NCBI RefSeq assembly: GCF_021730615.1
Contig: NZ_JAJLMN010000001.1
Span: 930,001 to 994,000 of the forward strand
DNA length: 64,000 nucleotides
From: Lichenibacterium dinghuense
Lineage (GTDB): Bacteria > Pseudomonadota > Alphaproteobacteria > Rhizobiales > Beijerinckiaceae
Direction of reading: 5' to 3'
Below, in pieces: positions 54,956 to 63,966 of the stretch; position 1 is the first letter of the stretch, and each line of letters begins with the position of its first letter. Below the pieces are notes generated by a model, which had not been told where the DNA came from, searched no databases, and was given only the letters and a program-made list of their open reading frames with translations. Position numbers and translations under genes: made by a program.

Positions 54956-55909
54956 TCAGCGCGCCGACCGCTCGCCGCCCCCGGCCGCTATCACGCCGAT
55001 GATGATGAGGCCCGTCGTCAGCATCCGCACGCCCGGCGACACGCCGGACGCGTTCAGCATGGTCACGATCAGGAACATGAACAGCGCCGCACCCCACACG
55101 CCAGGGACGCTGGCGCGCCCGCCCGCCACCGACGTGCCGCCGATCACCACGACGGCGATGGTCAGCAGCAGGTATTCGGCCCCCTGGTCCAGCGAGTTGC
55201 CGCCCGAGAAGCCCGCGATGAGGGCCCCGGTGAGCCCCGCCAGCCCGCCCGAGAGCACGTAGGTCATGAAGCTCGTGCGCTCGACGTGGAGGCCGGCGAG
55301 GCGGGCGACGCGGCGGCTCTGGCCGATGGCCGACACGGTGCGGCCGTACAGGGTCCGCTCCAGCACGAAGGAGATCGCGACCGCGACCGCCAGGGCCAGG
55401 ATCGCGAGCAGCGGCACCCCGGCGAGCTTGGCCGTGGTGAGGTCGGCATAGCTCTGCGGCGGCTTGATCTTGAGGCCCCGGCCGAGCACGATCGCGACCG
55501 ACATCACGACGAGGCTGGACGACAGCGTCGCGATGATGGGCGGGATGCGCAGGAGGCGGATCAGCGCGTAGTTGCAGCCCCCGACCGCGAGGCCCGCCGC
55601 GACCGCGGCGAGGAGGCCCGGCACGATCATGCCGGCCCGCTCGTCCATGACCAGCATGGACACGGCGCTCGACAGGGCGATCACGGAGGGGATCGACAGG
55701 TCCACGTTGCCGGGCCCCGTGGTGATGACCATCATTTGGCCGAGCGACACCAGAACCGTGAAGGCCGAGAAGGTGAGGGCGGCGGACAGGATCTGCTCCC
55801 CGCCCCGCCCGCCCGAGATCCACAGCGTCACGCCCCAGGCGGCGGCCGTGCCGACGAAGGACCAGACCCAGGGCGCCGCGTCGACCCGGCTGCGGAGGGC
55901 GGCGATCAT
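54956..55909 (-). CDS. Sugar ABC transporter permease (RbsC-like), second
   Basis: A 317-residue membrane protein of the BPD_transp_2 class with about 8-10 helices. It has VSLGQMMVITTGPGNVDLSIPSVIALSSA (in pieces), the EAA-like cytoplasmic loop GRTVSAIGQSRRVARLAGL, and VVVIGGTSVAGGRASVPGVW. The start overlaps the upstream permease by ATGA. It is the last gene of the importer operon. Confidence 0.95.
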   Translation of the reverse strand: MIAALRSRVDAAPWVWSFVGTAAAWGVTLWISGGRGGEQILSAALTFSAFTVLVSLGQMMVITTGPGNVDLSIPSVIALSSAVSMLVMDERAGMIVPGLLAAVAAGLAVGGCNYALIRLLRIPPIIATLSSSLVVMSVAIVLGRGLKIKPPQSYADLTTAKLAGVPLLAILALAVAVAISFVLERTLYGRTVSAIGQSRRVARLAGLHVERTSFMTYVLSGGLAGLTGALIAGFSGGNSLDQGAEYLLLTIAVVVIGGTSVAGGRASVPGVWGAALFMFLIVTMLNASGVSPGVRMLTTGLIIIGVIAAGGGERSAR

Positions 55910-56847
55910 GCGGCGGTCTCCTTCGCGCGCGACAGCAGCGCCCGCAGGGCCAGGACGCCGATGAGGATGAAGCCCTGCGCGCCGATCTGCCAGTCCGGGC
56001 TGATCCGCATGAACGTCAGGAACGAGGCTGCCAGGGTCAGCGTCACGGCCCCGAGGACCGCGCCGACCGGGAACACCCGCCCGCCCGTGAACGAGGCCCC
56101 CCCGAGGATCACGGAGGCGATGGACAGCAGCGTGTAGCGGGACGCGATGTTGGCGTCGCCCGAGGTCGTGAGCCCGAGCAGGAGCAGCCCGGCGACCGTG
56201 CCGAGCAGGCCCGCGGTCGCGTAGACGGCGACGCGGATCAGCAGCATCGACCAGCCCGCGCGGGCGACCGAGCGCGGGTTCCCGCCCGCGCCGCGCAGCA
56301 CGACGCCGAGCGAGGAGCGCGACACAACGAGCCAGCCGATGAGCGCGACCGCGGCCGCGACGTAGACCGGCAGCGGGGCGAAGGGCGGCTTGAACCGGAC
56401 CAGGGTCGACAGGACCGCGGGGGCGCGGCCGCCGGGCGTCGGCAGGATGATGACCGCGAGCCCGAGCCACACGAAGGACAGGCCCAGCGTCACCACGATC
56501 GACGGCAGGCGGCGCCACTCGATCAGGGCGCCGACGAGGCCGTAGGCCGCGACCGCGGCGCAGAGCGCCAGCACGCCCAGCACCGGCTGCGTGGTCAGCA
56601 GCGTCGAGCCGATGCAGGCCACCAGCGACACGAAGGCGCCGATGGACAGGTCGAGGTCGTTGATGGCGATGACCAGCATCTGCGCCAGCGTCGCGAAGAT
56701 GATGGGGACCGACAGGTTGAGCAGCAGGTCGAGCCCGAAATACGACATGGCGCGCGGCTGCTGGGAGAAGATGCCGGCCAGCAGGGCCGCCAGCGTGACG
56801 GCCGGCAGCAGGCGCTCGGCGGCCGACCAGGACAGGACGCGCCCCAT
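55906..56847 (-). CDS. Sugar ABC transporter permease (RbsC-like), first
   Basis: A 313-residue permease homologous to its neighbour. Motifs: LAQMLVIAINDLDLSIGAFVSLVA, SSLGVVLRGAGGNPRSVARAG and SIASVILGGASFTGGRVFPVGAVLG. Two different permeases suggest a heterodimeric channel, as in some ribose/erythritol-type systems. Its ATG overlaps the ATPase stop by TGATG. Confidence 0.95.
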   Translation of the reverse strand: MGRVLSWSAAERLLPAVTLAALLAGIFSQQPRAMSYFGLDLLLNLSVPIIFATLAQMLVIAINDLDLSIGAFVSLVACIGSTLLTTQPVLGVLALCAAVAAYGLVGALIEWRRLPSIVVTLGLSFVWLGLAVIILPTPGGRAPAVLSTLVRFKPPFAPLPVYVAAAVALIGWLVVSRSSLGVVLRGAGGNPRSVARAGWSMLLIRVAVYATAGLLGTVAGLLLLGLTTSGDANIASRYTLLSIASVILGGASFTGGRVFPVGAVLGAVTLTLAASFLTFMRISPDWQIGAQGFILIGVLALRALLSRAKETAA

Positions 56848-58346
56848 CACGCGTGCTCCCGGAAGGAGGCCCGCACCACCGCGTTCTCCGACATCTGGTC
56901 CGCCCGCAGCTCCTCCACGATCAGGCCGTCGTGGAACACGTAGGTCCGGTCGCAGTGGAACAGCTCGTCCATCTCGGTCGTGTACCACAGGAAGGTCCGG
57001 CCGCCCGCCGCCTCCGCCGCGATCATGGCGTAGACGTCCTGCTTGGTGCCGACGTCGACGCCCCGCATCGGGTCGTCCATGAGGATGATCCGGGCCGTGG
57101 AGCCGAGCGCGCGGGCGAACAGCGCCTTCTGCTGGTTGCCGCCCGACAGCGACAGGATGGGGTCGCGCAGGTCCGGCGTCTTCAGCGCGAGGCGGCGGCG
57201 CCATTCGGCCGCCTCCGCCCGCTCGCGCCGGCCGTCGAGGAACAGCTTGCCGCGCAGGCCGGGCAGCCAGCGCGCCGACATGTTGCGCTCGATCGACCAG
57301 AGCGGGAACACGCCGTCGTTGGTGCGGTCGCCCGGCACGAGGGCGACGTCGCCCGTGACGCGGACGTCACGCCGGAGCGCCTGCACGGCGAGGAGCAGCT
57401 CGGTCTGCCCGTGGCCGGCGAGGCCGGCGAGGCCGATGATCTCGCCCGCGGCCGCGCGGAGCGGCAGGCTCCCGGGCCGCGCGCTCGGCACCTCCACCAC
57501 GGTCGCGGCCGTGGCGGTGGACACGCGCGTGGCGCGTGCGCGCTCGACGGCGTGGCCCATGGCGTCGACGACGCCTTCGCGGGTGAAGGCGGCCCGCGGC
57601 CGGTCGTCCACCACCGCGCCGTCCTTCATCACCACGATCCGGTCTGCGACCGCCAGGATCTCGTTGATCTTGTGGGAGATCACGATGGCGCTGCCGCCCG
57701 CGGCCGCGAAGCGCCGGGCCGCGGACACGAGCTGCTCGGCCGCCGAGGCGTCGAGCGACGAGGTCGGCTCGTCGAGGATCACGAGCCGCGCCGTCTCGTC
57801 CGTCTCGGTGAAGGCGCGGGCGATCTCGACCATCTGGCGCCGGCCGATCGGCAGCGCGCCGACCACGTCGCCCATGGCGATGCCGTGGCGGGGGAAGATG
57901 CGGTCGAGCGCGTCCTGCATGAGGGCCGCGGCGCGCCGGCGCCAGCCGAAGCCGTTGAGCGACGGGTGGGCGATCCTGGCGTTCTCGGCGACCGACAGGT
58001 TCGGGCACAGCGAGAGTTCCTGGAACACGCAGCGCACGCCGGCCCGGTGGGCGCCGCGCACGTCGTACCGTCCCGTCAGGTCCTGGCCCGCGATCGCGAT
58101 CGTGCCGGCGCTGGCCGGCAGCGCGCCCGACAGGACGTTCATCAGCGTCGACTTGCCGGCGCCGTTGTGGCCCACGAGGCCGAGGCACTCGCCGCGGCGC
58201 ACCGAGAGATCGACCGGCCGGAGGGCGCGGACGGCGCCGAAGCTCCTGGCGACGCCGCGGAGGTCGACGAAGGCCGCCCCCGCGGCCGTTTCAGCGGCAT
58301 CGGCGGGGAGCGCCGCCGACGCCGCGCCCCCGCCGGGCGTGGTCAC
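56847..58346 (-). CDS. Sugar ABC transporter ATP-binding protein (RbsA-like, two domains)
   Basis: A 499-residue tandem ATPase. The N-terminal domain has the Walker [22 protein letters not shown]-loop [11 protein letters not shown], and Walker [13 protein letters not shown]. The C-terminal domain has a degenerate Walker A ([11 protein letters not shown]) but a good signature [15 protein letters not shown] and [15 protein letters not shown], the normal asymmetry for RbsA/XylG proteins. GTG 58346 overlaps the binding-protein stop as GTGA. Confidence 0.95.
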   Translation of the reverse strand: MTTPGGGAASAALPADAAETAAGAAFVDLRGVARSFGAVRALRPVDLSVRRGECLGLVGHNGAGKSTLMNVLSGALPASAGTIAIAGQDLTGRYDVRGAHRAGVRCVFQELSLCPNLSVAENARIAHPSLNGFGWRRRAAALMQDALDRIFPRHGIAMGDVVGALPIGRRQMVEIARAFTETDETARLVILDEPTSSLDASAAEQLVSAARRFAAAGGSAIVISHKINEILAVADRIVVMKDGAVVDDRPRAAFTREGVVDAMGHAVERARATRVSTATAATVVEVPSARPGSLPLRAAAGEIIGLAGLAGHGQTELLLAVQALRRDVRVTGDVALVPGDRTNDGVFPLWSIERNMSARWLPGLRGKLFLDGRRERAEAAEWRRRLALKTPDLRDPILSLSGGNQQKALFARALGSTARIILMDDPMRGVDVGTKQDVYAMIAAEAAGGRTFLWYTTEMDELFHCDRTYVFHDGLIVEELRADQMSENAVVRASFREHA

Positions 58347-59350
58347 TTGGCGGAGTCCGCCAGGATGCGGGACACGTCCGCCTCCTTGTATTCGACGTTG
58401 GTGACGCTGCCCTTCTCGGTATGCTTGAGCTGGTCTTCGAGGTTGTCCTGGGTCACGACCGTGATGGGCAGCGTCATGTCGTGCGGCAGCTTCTCGCCGG
58501 CCAGGATCTTCTTGGCCACCCAGAAGGCGAAGGTGGAGGAGCCCGGCGCGATCGAGGCCGACATGGTCTGGTAGCCGTTGGCGTCCTTCTGCTGCTTCCA
58601 CCAGCTCAGCTCGTCCTCGCGGTTGCCGAGGAAGATCACCGGCGTCTTGCGGCCGGCGTCCTTGAAGGCCTGGGCTGTGCCGAAGCCGTCGCCGCCCTGC
58701 GTCGCCACCGCGACGACCTCGGGCAGGGTCGGCAGGATGCCGGCCACCTCCTTCTGCGCGACGGTCTGCGTCCAGTCGCCGTGGACGCTGCCGACGATCT
58801 TGAGGTCCGGGTCCGCCTTCACGCCGGCCTCGATCCCGTCGTGGATCTCGTCGTCCACGAAGACGCCCGCGAGGCCGCGGATCTCGAGGAGGTTGCCCTT
58901 GAGGCCGCGCGACTTGAAGTAGCCGATCTGCATGTCGCCGAGCTTCTTGAAGTCGACGGCGATGCGGTAGGCGCAGGGCTCCGTGGCGATGCCGTCGAAG
59001 GTCACCACGACGATGCCGGCGTCGCAGGCCTGCTTGATGGCGCCGTTGAGCGCGGTGGGCGAGGCCGCGTCGATCACGATGGCGTTGTAGCCCTGCAGGA
59101 TCATGTTCTGGATCTGGCCGGCCTGCTCGGTCGCCTGGTTCTCCGAGGTGGTGAAGGCGGGCGCCTCGGCCACGGCGCCGTCGGCGACGGCCCGCTTGGT
59201 GACGGTTTCCCAGCTCTTCAGCATGGCCTGCCGCCAGCTGTTGCCGGCGAAGTTGTTGGACAGGGCGATCTTCATGTCCTTGGTGTCCGCCGCCGTGGCG
59301 GGCAGGACGCCCAGGGCGAGCAGGACGGTCGATGCGGCGAGCGCTTTCAT
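58343..59350 (-). CDS. Sugar ABC transporter substrate-binding protein
   Basis: A 335-residue periplasmic protein with a signal peptide ([20 protein letters not shown]). It belongs to the type I, ribose-like group: [20 protein letters not shown], the [20 protein letters not shown] hinge strand, [20 protein letters not shown] and [18 protein letters not shown]. The Trp and Asp/Glu-rich pocket suggests a sugar or sugar-acid ligand, unidentified. It is the second gene of the operon after the zinc dehydrogenase (115 bp). Confidence 0.93.
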   Translation of the reverse strand: MKALAASTVLLALGVLPATAADTKDMKIALSNNFAGNSWRQAMLKSWETVTKRAVADGAVAEAPAFTTSENQATEQAGQIQNMILQGYNAIVIDAASPTALNGAIKQACDAGIVVVTFDGIATEPCAYRIAVDFKKLGDMQIGYFKSRGLKGNLLEIRGLAGVFVDDEIHDGIEAGVKADPDLKIVGSVHGDWTQTVAQKEVAGILPTLPEVVAVATQGGDGFGTAQAFKDAGRKTPVIFLGNREDELSWWKQQKDANGYQTMSASIAPGSSTFAFWVAKKILAGEKLPHDMTLPITVVTQDNLEDQLKHTEKGSVTNVEYKEADVSRILADSAK

Positions 59351-59465
59351 GGCGTTTCCCTTGTGGCTGTGGCGTTGGGCGCTCTCCGGCGCCTTGGTGA
59401 GGGGAGCCTCACGGGTCGATGGGTGCCGTCGACCATGGGCGGCGGCCGGAGCCGCCGCGCGATGG

Positions 59466-60476
59466 TCACACGTCGAGGAGCGCCTTGACGACGCCCTGTT
59501 CGGGATCGAGCAGCCGCGCGAAGGACGCGGGCGCGTCCGCCAGCGGCATGCGATGGGTGTTCAGCCGGTCGGCCGGGATCGCGCCCGCCCGCAGCGCCTC
59601 CACCACGGTCTCGAAATCCTCGACCGTCGCGTTGCGGCTGCCGAGCAGGCTGGTTTCGCGCTTGTGGAACTCCGGATCCGAGAAGGAGATGTCGCCGCTC
59701 ACGATGGAGACCAGGACGTAGGTGCCGCCGTGGGCCACGAAGCGGAAGCCCCGCTCCATGGCGCGGGGATTGCCGGTCGCGTCGAAGACGAGATCGAACA
59801 TCTCGCCCTCCGTCAAGGCGGCGAGTTCGCCCTCGTCGCCCGGCCCGACCTCGACGACCGACCGAAGGTCGAGCTCCCGCTCGCAGAAGGCCAAGCGGTC
59901 CCGGCGCGCGTCCAGCATCGTGACGGCGGCGCCCCGCAGCCGGGCGAAGAGCGCGACCGCGATGCCGATCGGCCCCGCCCCGACCACGAGGCAGCGCTGC
60001 CCCGCGACGGCCCGGCTCCGCCGCACCGCGTGGGCCCCGATGGCGAGGAACTCCACCATCGCGGCCTGGTCGAGGCTGAGGCCCGTCGCGGCGCGCACGA
60101 AGCGCCGGGGGAGGCTGAGGTAGTCCGCCATGCCGCCGTCGCGGTGGACGCCGAGCACCTGGAGGTGGCGGCAGCAGTTCGTCCTCCCGGACCGGCAGGC
60201 GCCGCAGGTTTCGCAGGACAGGTAGGGCACGATGTAGACGACGTCGCCGACCCGGACCTCGCTGCCCTCGGGCACCTCCTCGGCGATGCCGGCCAGCTCG
60301 TGGCCCATGACGCGCGGGTAGGACAGGTAGGGCTGCGTCCCCTCGAAGATGTGCAGGTCGGTGCCGCAGACACCGACCCTCCTGATGCGGACCAGGATCT
60401 CGTCCGGCCCCCGCTCCGGGGCCGGGCGCTCCCGCGCCTCCAGCCGGCCCGGGGCCTCGCACACGACGGTCAGCAT
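59466..60476 (-). CDS. Zinc-dependent alcohol dehydrogenase (sugar/sugar-acid type)
   Basis: A 336-residue MDR-family dehydrogenase. Catalytic zinc ligands are Cys37, His59 and Glu60 (GVCGTDLHIFEG, MGHELAG); the structural zinc is held by Cys88, Cys91, Cys94 and Cys102. The Rossmann motif GAGPIGIAVAL and LDARRDRL follow. The sequence pattern is like L-galactonate/sorbitol-type dehydrogenases that oxidise a secondary hydroxyl. It is divergent from the GntR gene and first in the importer operon, so it probably acts on the imported substrate. Confidence 0.93.
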   Translation of the reverse strand: MLTVVCEAPGRLEARERPAPERGPDEILVRIRRVGVCGTDLHIFEGTQPYLSYPRVMGHELAGIAEEVPEGSEVRVGDVVYIVPYLSCETCGACRSGRTNCCRHLQVLGVHRDGGMADYLSLPRRFVRAATGLSLDQAAMVEFLAIGAHAVRRSRAVAGQRCLVVGAGPIGIAVALFARLRGAAVTMLDARRDRLAFCERELDLRSVVEVGPGDEGELAALTEGEMFDLVFDATGNPRAMERGFRFVAHGGTYVLVSIVSGDISFSDPEFHKRETSLLGSRNATVEDFETVVEALRAGAIPADRLNTHRMPLADAPASFARLLDPEQGVVKALLDV

Positions 60477-60560
60477 CGGCTCGTCCTCCCCCGGATGTCA
60501 CAGGCGGGGAGCCTCGGGCTCTGGCCTGACGATTGCCGGTCATCTCATGGGCGCGAGCCC

Positions 60561-60587
60561 GGCTTGTCAAGCCAATGAACTATTGGC
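60561..60587 (-). promoter_or_regulatory. Operator/promoter region between dehydrogenase and GntR regulator
   Basis: Two palindromes overlap: GGCTTG-T-CAAGCC (60561-60573) and GCCAAT-GAACT-ATTGGC (60571-60587). On the minus strand TTGACA (60570-60565) is followed after 17 bp by TGAGAT, a weak -10, pointing at the dehydrogenase operon. TGGCCTGAC also repeats at 60522 and 60584. The second palindrome has the size expected for a FadR/GntR site. Confidence 0.6.
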
Positions 60588-60655
60588 CTGACCGCCGGAC
60601 GGTGGGCAAGATGGTGTCGCGGCCGACTCGCAGCCGCGACCCGGGGGAGTGCCGC

Positions 60656-61357
60656 TTGACCGACGCGAAGCGCCCCGATCCCCGCCGCATCTACCAGGTG
60701 GTGGCCGACGACATCCGCGCGCTGATCCGCGGCGGGCAGCTCGCCGTCGGGGCCCGGCTGCCGGCCGAACGCGACCTCGCGGCTCAGCTCGGCGTGTCCC
60801 GCCCGTCCCTGCGCGAGGCCCTGGTGGCGTTGGAGATCGAGGGCGTGGTCGAGATCCGGCTCGGGTCCGGCGTCTACGTCACCTCCGCGGCGGAGCGGTG
60901 GCCCGGCGGCCTGACGGTGCTGGGCGAGAGCCCCTCGGAACTCATGCACGGGCGCATGGTCATCGAGGGGGCCGTGATCGTCCTGGCCTGCGCCCGCATG
61001 GCGCCGGGCACGCTCCTGGCGCTCCGCTCGGCGGTCGAGCACATGCGGGCCGCGATCGCGGAAGGGCGCGACCCGCTCGACCACGACCGGTCGTTCCACG
61101 TCGCCATCGCGCGCCAGTCCGGCAACGGGCTGCTGGCGCGCATCGTGGGCGACCTCTTCGACGGGCGCCACAGCCGCCTGTCGAACCGGGTCAGCGCGCG
61201 GTCCGAGAACGGCGAGACCTGGTCGGCCGCCCTGTCGGAGCACGAGGCCATCCTGGCGGCCCTCGAAGGCAACGACCCGTTCCAGGCCGAGGCCGCGATG
61301 CGCCGCCACCTCCAGCAGTCGGGCGAGCGGTGGCTGAACGGCGTCTGCGCGCCCTGA
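60656..61357 (+). CDS. FadR-subfamily GntR transcriptional regulator
   Basis: A 233-residue regulator. The winged helix-turn-helix (about residues 10-75) reads YQVVADDIRALIRGGQLAVG, LPAERDLAAQLGVSRPSLRE and ALVALEIEGVVEIRLGSGVYV. The C-terminal FCD domain has the Asp/His metal residues in DHDRSFHVAIARQSGN, SEHEAILAALEGND and AAMRRHLQQSGERW. TTG 60656 has GGGGGAG at 6-7 bp; an ATG at 60611 is also in frame. It probably represses the divergent dehydrogenase-ABC operon, relieved by a pathway acid. Confidence 0.93.
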   Translation: MTDAKRPDPRRIYQVVADDIRALIRGGQLAVGARLPAERDLAAQLGVSRPSLREALVALEIEGVVEIRLGSGVYVTSAAERWPGGLTVLGESPSELMHGRMVIEGAVIVLACARMAPGTLLALRSAVEHMRAAIAEGRDPLDHDRSFHVAIARQSGNGLLARIVGDLFDGRHSRLSNRVSARSENGETWSAALSEHEAILAALEGNDPFQAEAAMRRHLQQSGERWLNGVCAP

Positions 61358-61703
61358 AACCCATCCACGGCGGCATCCTCGCCCGGCTCGGCCCGCGGCG
61401 CCTCGTCGATGGCCGGGACAGGCCGACCCTCACCTCGAACGGCGCGGCCACCTCGGCCGCGCCGGCTGGCGATCGGGCCATCGCTCCACGAGCTTCGGGG
61501 TGCCGGTCCCGCCGCGATCGGCGGGTCGACCCCGATCATGGCCGTGAAGCCAGCCGGCCCGGTTACAACCATGTGCCTGCTTGCCGGGCGCGTCCGCCCT
61601 CCCCTAATCAGCGCCAGCACCGGGCGGCGCTCCGCCGCCCCGATGCGTCGAGACAGGGCGCGGCACGGCCGCGAACGGCGCGCCGCGTCCGGAGGGCATC
61701 ACC
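61358..61703. other. Intergenic region without a gene
   Basis: The 346 bp between the GntR regulator and the LLM oxidoreductase hold no credible coding frame. They contain the terminator-like hairpin listed separately and a GGAGG leader for the next gene. Apart from a GGTTACAACC near 61562, I see no regulatory motif. Confidence 0.5.
61441..61463 (+). terminator. Hairpin terminator candidate after the GntR gene
   Basis: GGCGCGGCC (61441-61449) and GGCCGCGCC (61455-61463) form a perfect 9-bp stem with a 5-nt loop, about 84 bp past the regulator's stop. No T-run follows. Confidence 0.45.
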
Positions 61704-62723
61704 ATGAAGAAGATCGGCTTCCTGTCCTTCGGGCACTGGTCGCCGTCGCCGGGCTCCGCCACGCGGTCGGCCCGGGACGTCCTGCTGCAGTCCATCGACC
61801 TCGCCCAGGCGGCCGAGGAGGTCGGCGCCGACGGGGCCTATTTCCGCGTGCACCACTTCGCGCGCCAGCTCGCATCCCCCTTCCCGCTGCTTGCGGCCGT
61901 GGGGGCGCGCACGCGCAGCATCGAGATCGGCACCGGCGTGATCGACATGCGCTACGAGAACCCGCTCTACATGGCGGAGGACGCGGGCGCGGCCGACCTC
62001 ATCGCCGGCGAGCGGCTGCAGCTCGGCCTCAGCCGCGGCTCGCCCGAGCAGGTCGTCGAGGGCTGGCGGCACTTCGGCTACGCGCCGGCGGCGGGCGAGA
62101 GCGACGCCGACATGGGGCGCCGCCACGCCGAGGTGTTCCTCGACGTGCTGCGCGGCGAGGGCTTCGCCGAGCCGAGCCCGCGCCCGATGTTCCCGAACCC
62201 GCCGGGCCTGCTGCGCGTGGAGCCGCATTCCCCGACGCTGCGGGACCGGATCTGGTGGGGCTCCGCGTCGGACGCGACCGCGGTCTGGGCAGCGACGCGC
62301 GGCATGAACCTGCAGAGTTCGACCCTCAAGGCCGACGAGACGGGCGAGCCCTTCCACGTCCAGCAGGCGCGGCAGATCCGCCTCTACCGCGACGCCTGGG
62401 CGAAGGCCGGCCACGCCCGCGCGCCGCGGGTCTCCGTGTCGCGCTCGATCTTCGCGCTGGTGAGCGACCGCGACCGCGCCTTCTTCGGCCGCAGCGGCGA
62501 AGGCGGCGATCAGGTGGGCGTGATCGACAACATGCGCGCGGTGTTCGGCCGCTCCTACGCGGCCGAACCCGACCGGCTGGTGGAGCAGCTCCGGGAGGAC
62601 GAGGCCATCGCCGAGGCCGACACGCTGCTGCTCACCGTGCCGAACCAGCTCGGCGTGGGCTACAACACGCACGTGATCGAGAGCGTCCTCAAGCACGTCG
62701 CGCCCGCGCTCGGCTGGCGCTGA
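61704..62723 (+). CDS. LLM class flavin-dependent oxidoreductase
   Basis: A 339-residue luciferase-like monooxygenase-type TIM barrel. Signatures: FLSFGHWSPSPGSATRSARD at the start, EVGADGAYFRVHHFARQLASP with the HH pair, SIEIGTGVIDMRYENPLYMAEDAGAADLI (in pieces) and RLQLGLSRGSPEQVV. It binds FMN or F420-like flavin and oxidises an unknown substrate. Its ATG has GGAGGGCATCACC upstream. No flavin reductase partner is adjacent. Confidence 0.92.
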   Translation: MKKIGFLSFGHWSPSPGSATRSARDVLLQSIDLAQAAEEVGADGAYFRVHHFARQLASPFPLLAAVGARTRSIEIGTGVIDMRYENPLYMAEDAGAADLIAGERLQLGLSRGSPEQVVEGWRHFGYAPAAGESDADMGRRHAEVFLDVLRGEGFAEPSPRPMFPNPPGLLRVEPHSPTLRDRIWWGSASDATAVWAATRGMNLQSSTLKADETGEPFHVQQARQIRLYRDAWAKAGHARAPRVSVSRSIFALVSDRDRAFFGRSGEGGDQVGVIDNMRAVFGRSYAAEPDRLVEQLREDEAIAEADTLLLTVPNQLGVGYNTHVIESVLKHVAPALGWR

Positions 62724-62868
62724 CGGCGAGGCCCTGCCGTTTCGGGGTGAACCTCCTCCGCGGCACCGTGTTGGGCTCCGGCGGGATCGAGGGCGCCCCG
62801 TCGGCGCCCCGCTCCCGCGCGAGCTTTGCGGCGTCTCCGCAGGGCGGCGGGATGTGAGGAGCCGGACC

Positions 62869-63495
62869 ATGGCCAAGGAAAAGACGCTCAGCGACGCGTT
62901 CTACGAGACGCTGAAGGACGCCTACTGGGCGAAGAAGCAGGCCGCCCGCGCGCTCGGCAAGTCGGCCAAGGCAGCCGAGGACGCCGGCCTGAAGGAGGCC
63001 ATCGAGGGCCACCGCGAACAGAGCGCCGGGCAGATCGAGCGGCTGGAGCAGGTGTTCGAGATCATCGGCAAGACCGCCCGCGCCAAGACCTGCGAGGCCA
63101 TGAAGGGCATCGTCGAGGAGATGACGGAGGACCTTGAGGAGTTCGAGGACACCGAAGCGTCCGACGCCGTGCTGATCGGCTGCCTGCAGGCCGTCGAGCA
63201 CTACGAGATCGCCCGCTACGGCTCGCTCAAGGCCTGGGCCAAGCAGCTCGGCCACGCCGACGCGGCGAAGCTGCTGGAGGAGATCACCGGCGAGGACAAG
63301 GCCTTCGACGCGAAGCTGAGCAAGATCGCCGAAGCCCAGGCCAACGCGGCGGCCGGGAAGGGCGAGGTCGAGGAGGACGACGACGAGGACGAGGAGGACC
63401 GGGAAGCCGAGGGCGAGCTCGAAGGCGACGAGGCCGCCGAGGCCGCCGAGAAGCCCGCGAAGAAGGCTCCCAAGAAGGCGCCCGCCAAGGCCTGA
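62869..63495 (+). CDS. DUF892 (YciE/YciF-like) ferritin-fold protein with charged tail
   Basis: A 208-residue protein. Residues 1-165 are a four-helix ferritin-like domain of the DUF892 family (LSDAFYETLKDAYWAKKQAA, REQSAGQIERLEQVFEIIGK, EHYEIARYGSLKAWAKQLGH), with paired Glu and His for a di-metal site; such proteins are linked to stress responses. The last 45 residues are first very acidic (EVEEDDDEDEEDREAEGELE) and then Lys/Pro/Ala-rich (KPAKKAPKKAPAKA), like a histone-type tail that could bind DNA or polyanions. Confidence 0.92.
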   Translation: MAKEKTLSDAFYETLKDAYWAKKQAARALGKSAKAAEDAGLKEAIEGHREQSAGQIERLEQVFEIIGKTARAKTCEAMKGIVEEMTEDLEEFEDTEASDAVLIGCLQAVEHYEIARYGSLKAWAKQLGHADAAKLLEEITGEDKAFDAKLSKIAEAQANAAAGKGEVEEDDDEDEEDREAEGELEGDEAAEAAEKPAKKAPKKAPAKA

Positions 63496-63555
63496 GCGGC
63501 GCGCACGGGCGCGGCGGCGCAGTGAACCATCGCATGTGTGAAACATTCGGTGTGC

Positions 63556-63966
63556 ATGGCTGCTCCGCTCCCCGACCGACCGCCTCACGCCCTCGTCGTC
63601 GACGACGACGACATCCTGCGGATGGATGTGTCCGACCTGCTGGCGGGCCTGGGCTTCCGCACCCTAGAGGCGGCCGACGGCGACGCGGCCATCCTCATGC
63701 TCGAACAGCGCCACCTCGACGTGACGCTGCTGTTCTCCGACGTTGAGATGCCGGGCTCGCGCGACGGTTTCGCCCTGGCGCGGGAGGTCGCGGCGAAATG
63801 GCCCGCGATCTCGATCGTGGTCGCCTCGGGTCGGCTCCGGCCGCACGACGGCGACATGCCGGCCGGGGCCCGCTTCATCGGCAAGCCGTTCAGCGCCGAG
63901 ACGGTGCACGGCCACCTGCGCGAGATCATGCCGGAGGGCCGCAAGCCGGAGGGGCTGCGGTCCTGA
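63556..63966 (+). CDS. Single-domain response regulator
   Basis: A receiver domain of 136 residues without an output domain. The acidic pocket is in LVVDDDDILR (Asp16-19), the phosphorylated Asp62 is in FSDVEMPG, and Lys110 is in FIGKPFSAE; VVASGR holds the Ser switch. This group (CheY/FixJ-receiver-like) in alphaproteobacteria often works with HWE or hybrid kinases. ATG 63556 is taken, but a GTG at 63538 is in frame and neither has a clear ribosome binding site. No kinase is nearby. Confidence 0.9.
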   Translation: MAAPLPDRPPHALVVDDDDILRMDVSDLLAGLGFRTLEAADGDAAILMLEQRHLDVTLLFSDVEMPGSRDGFALAREVAAKWPAISIVVASGRLRPHDGDMPAGARFIGKPFSAETVHGHLREIMPEGRKPEGLRS

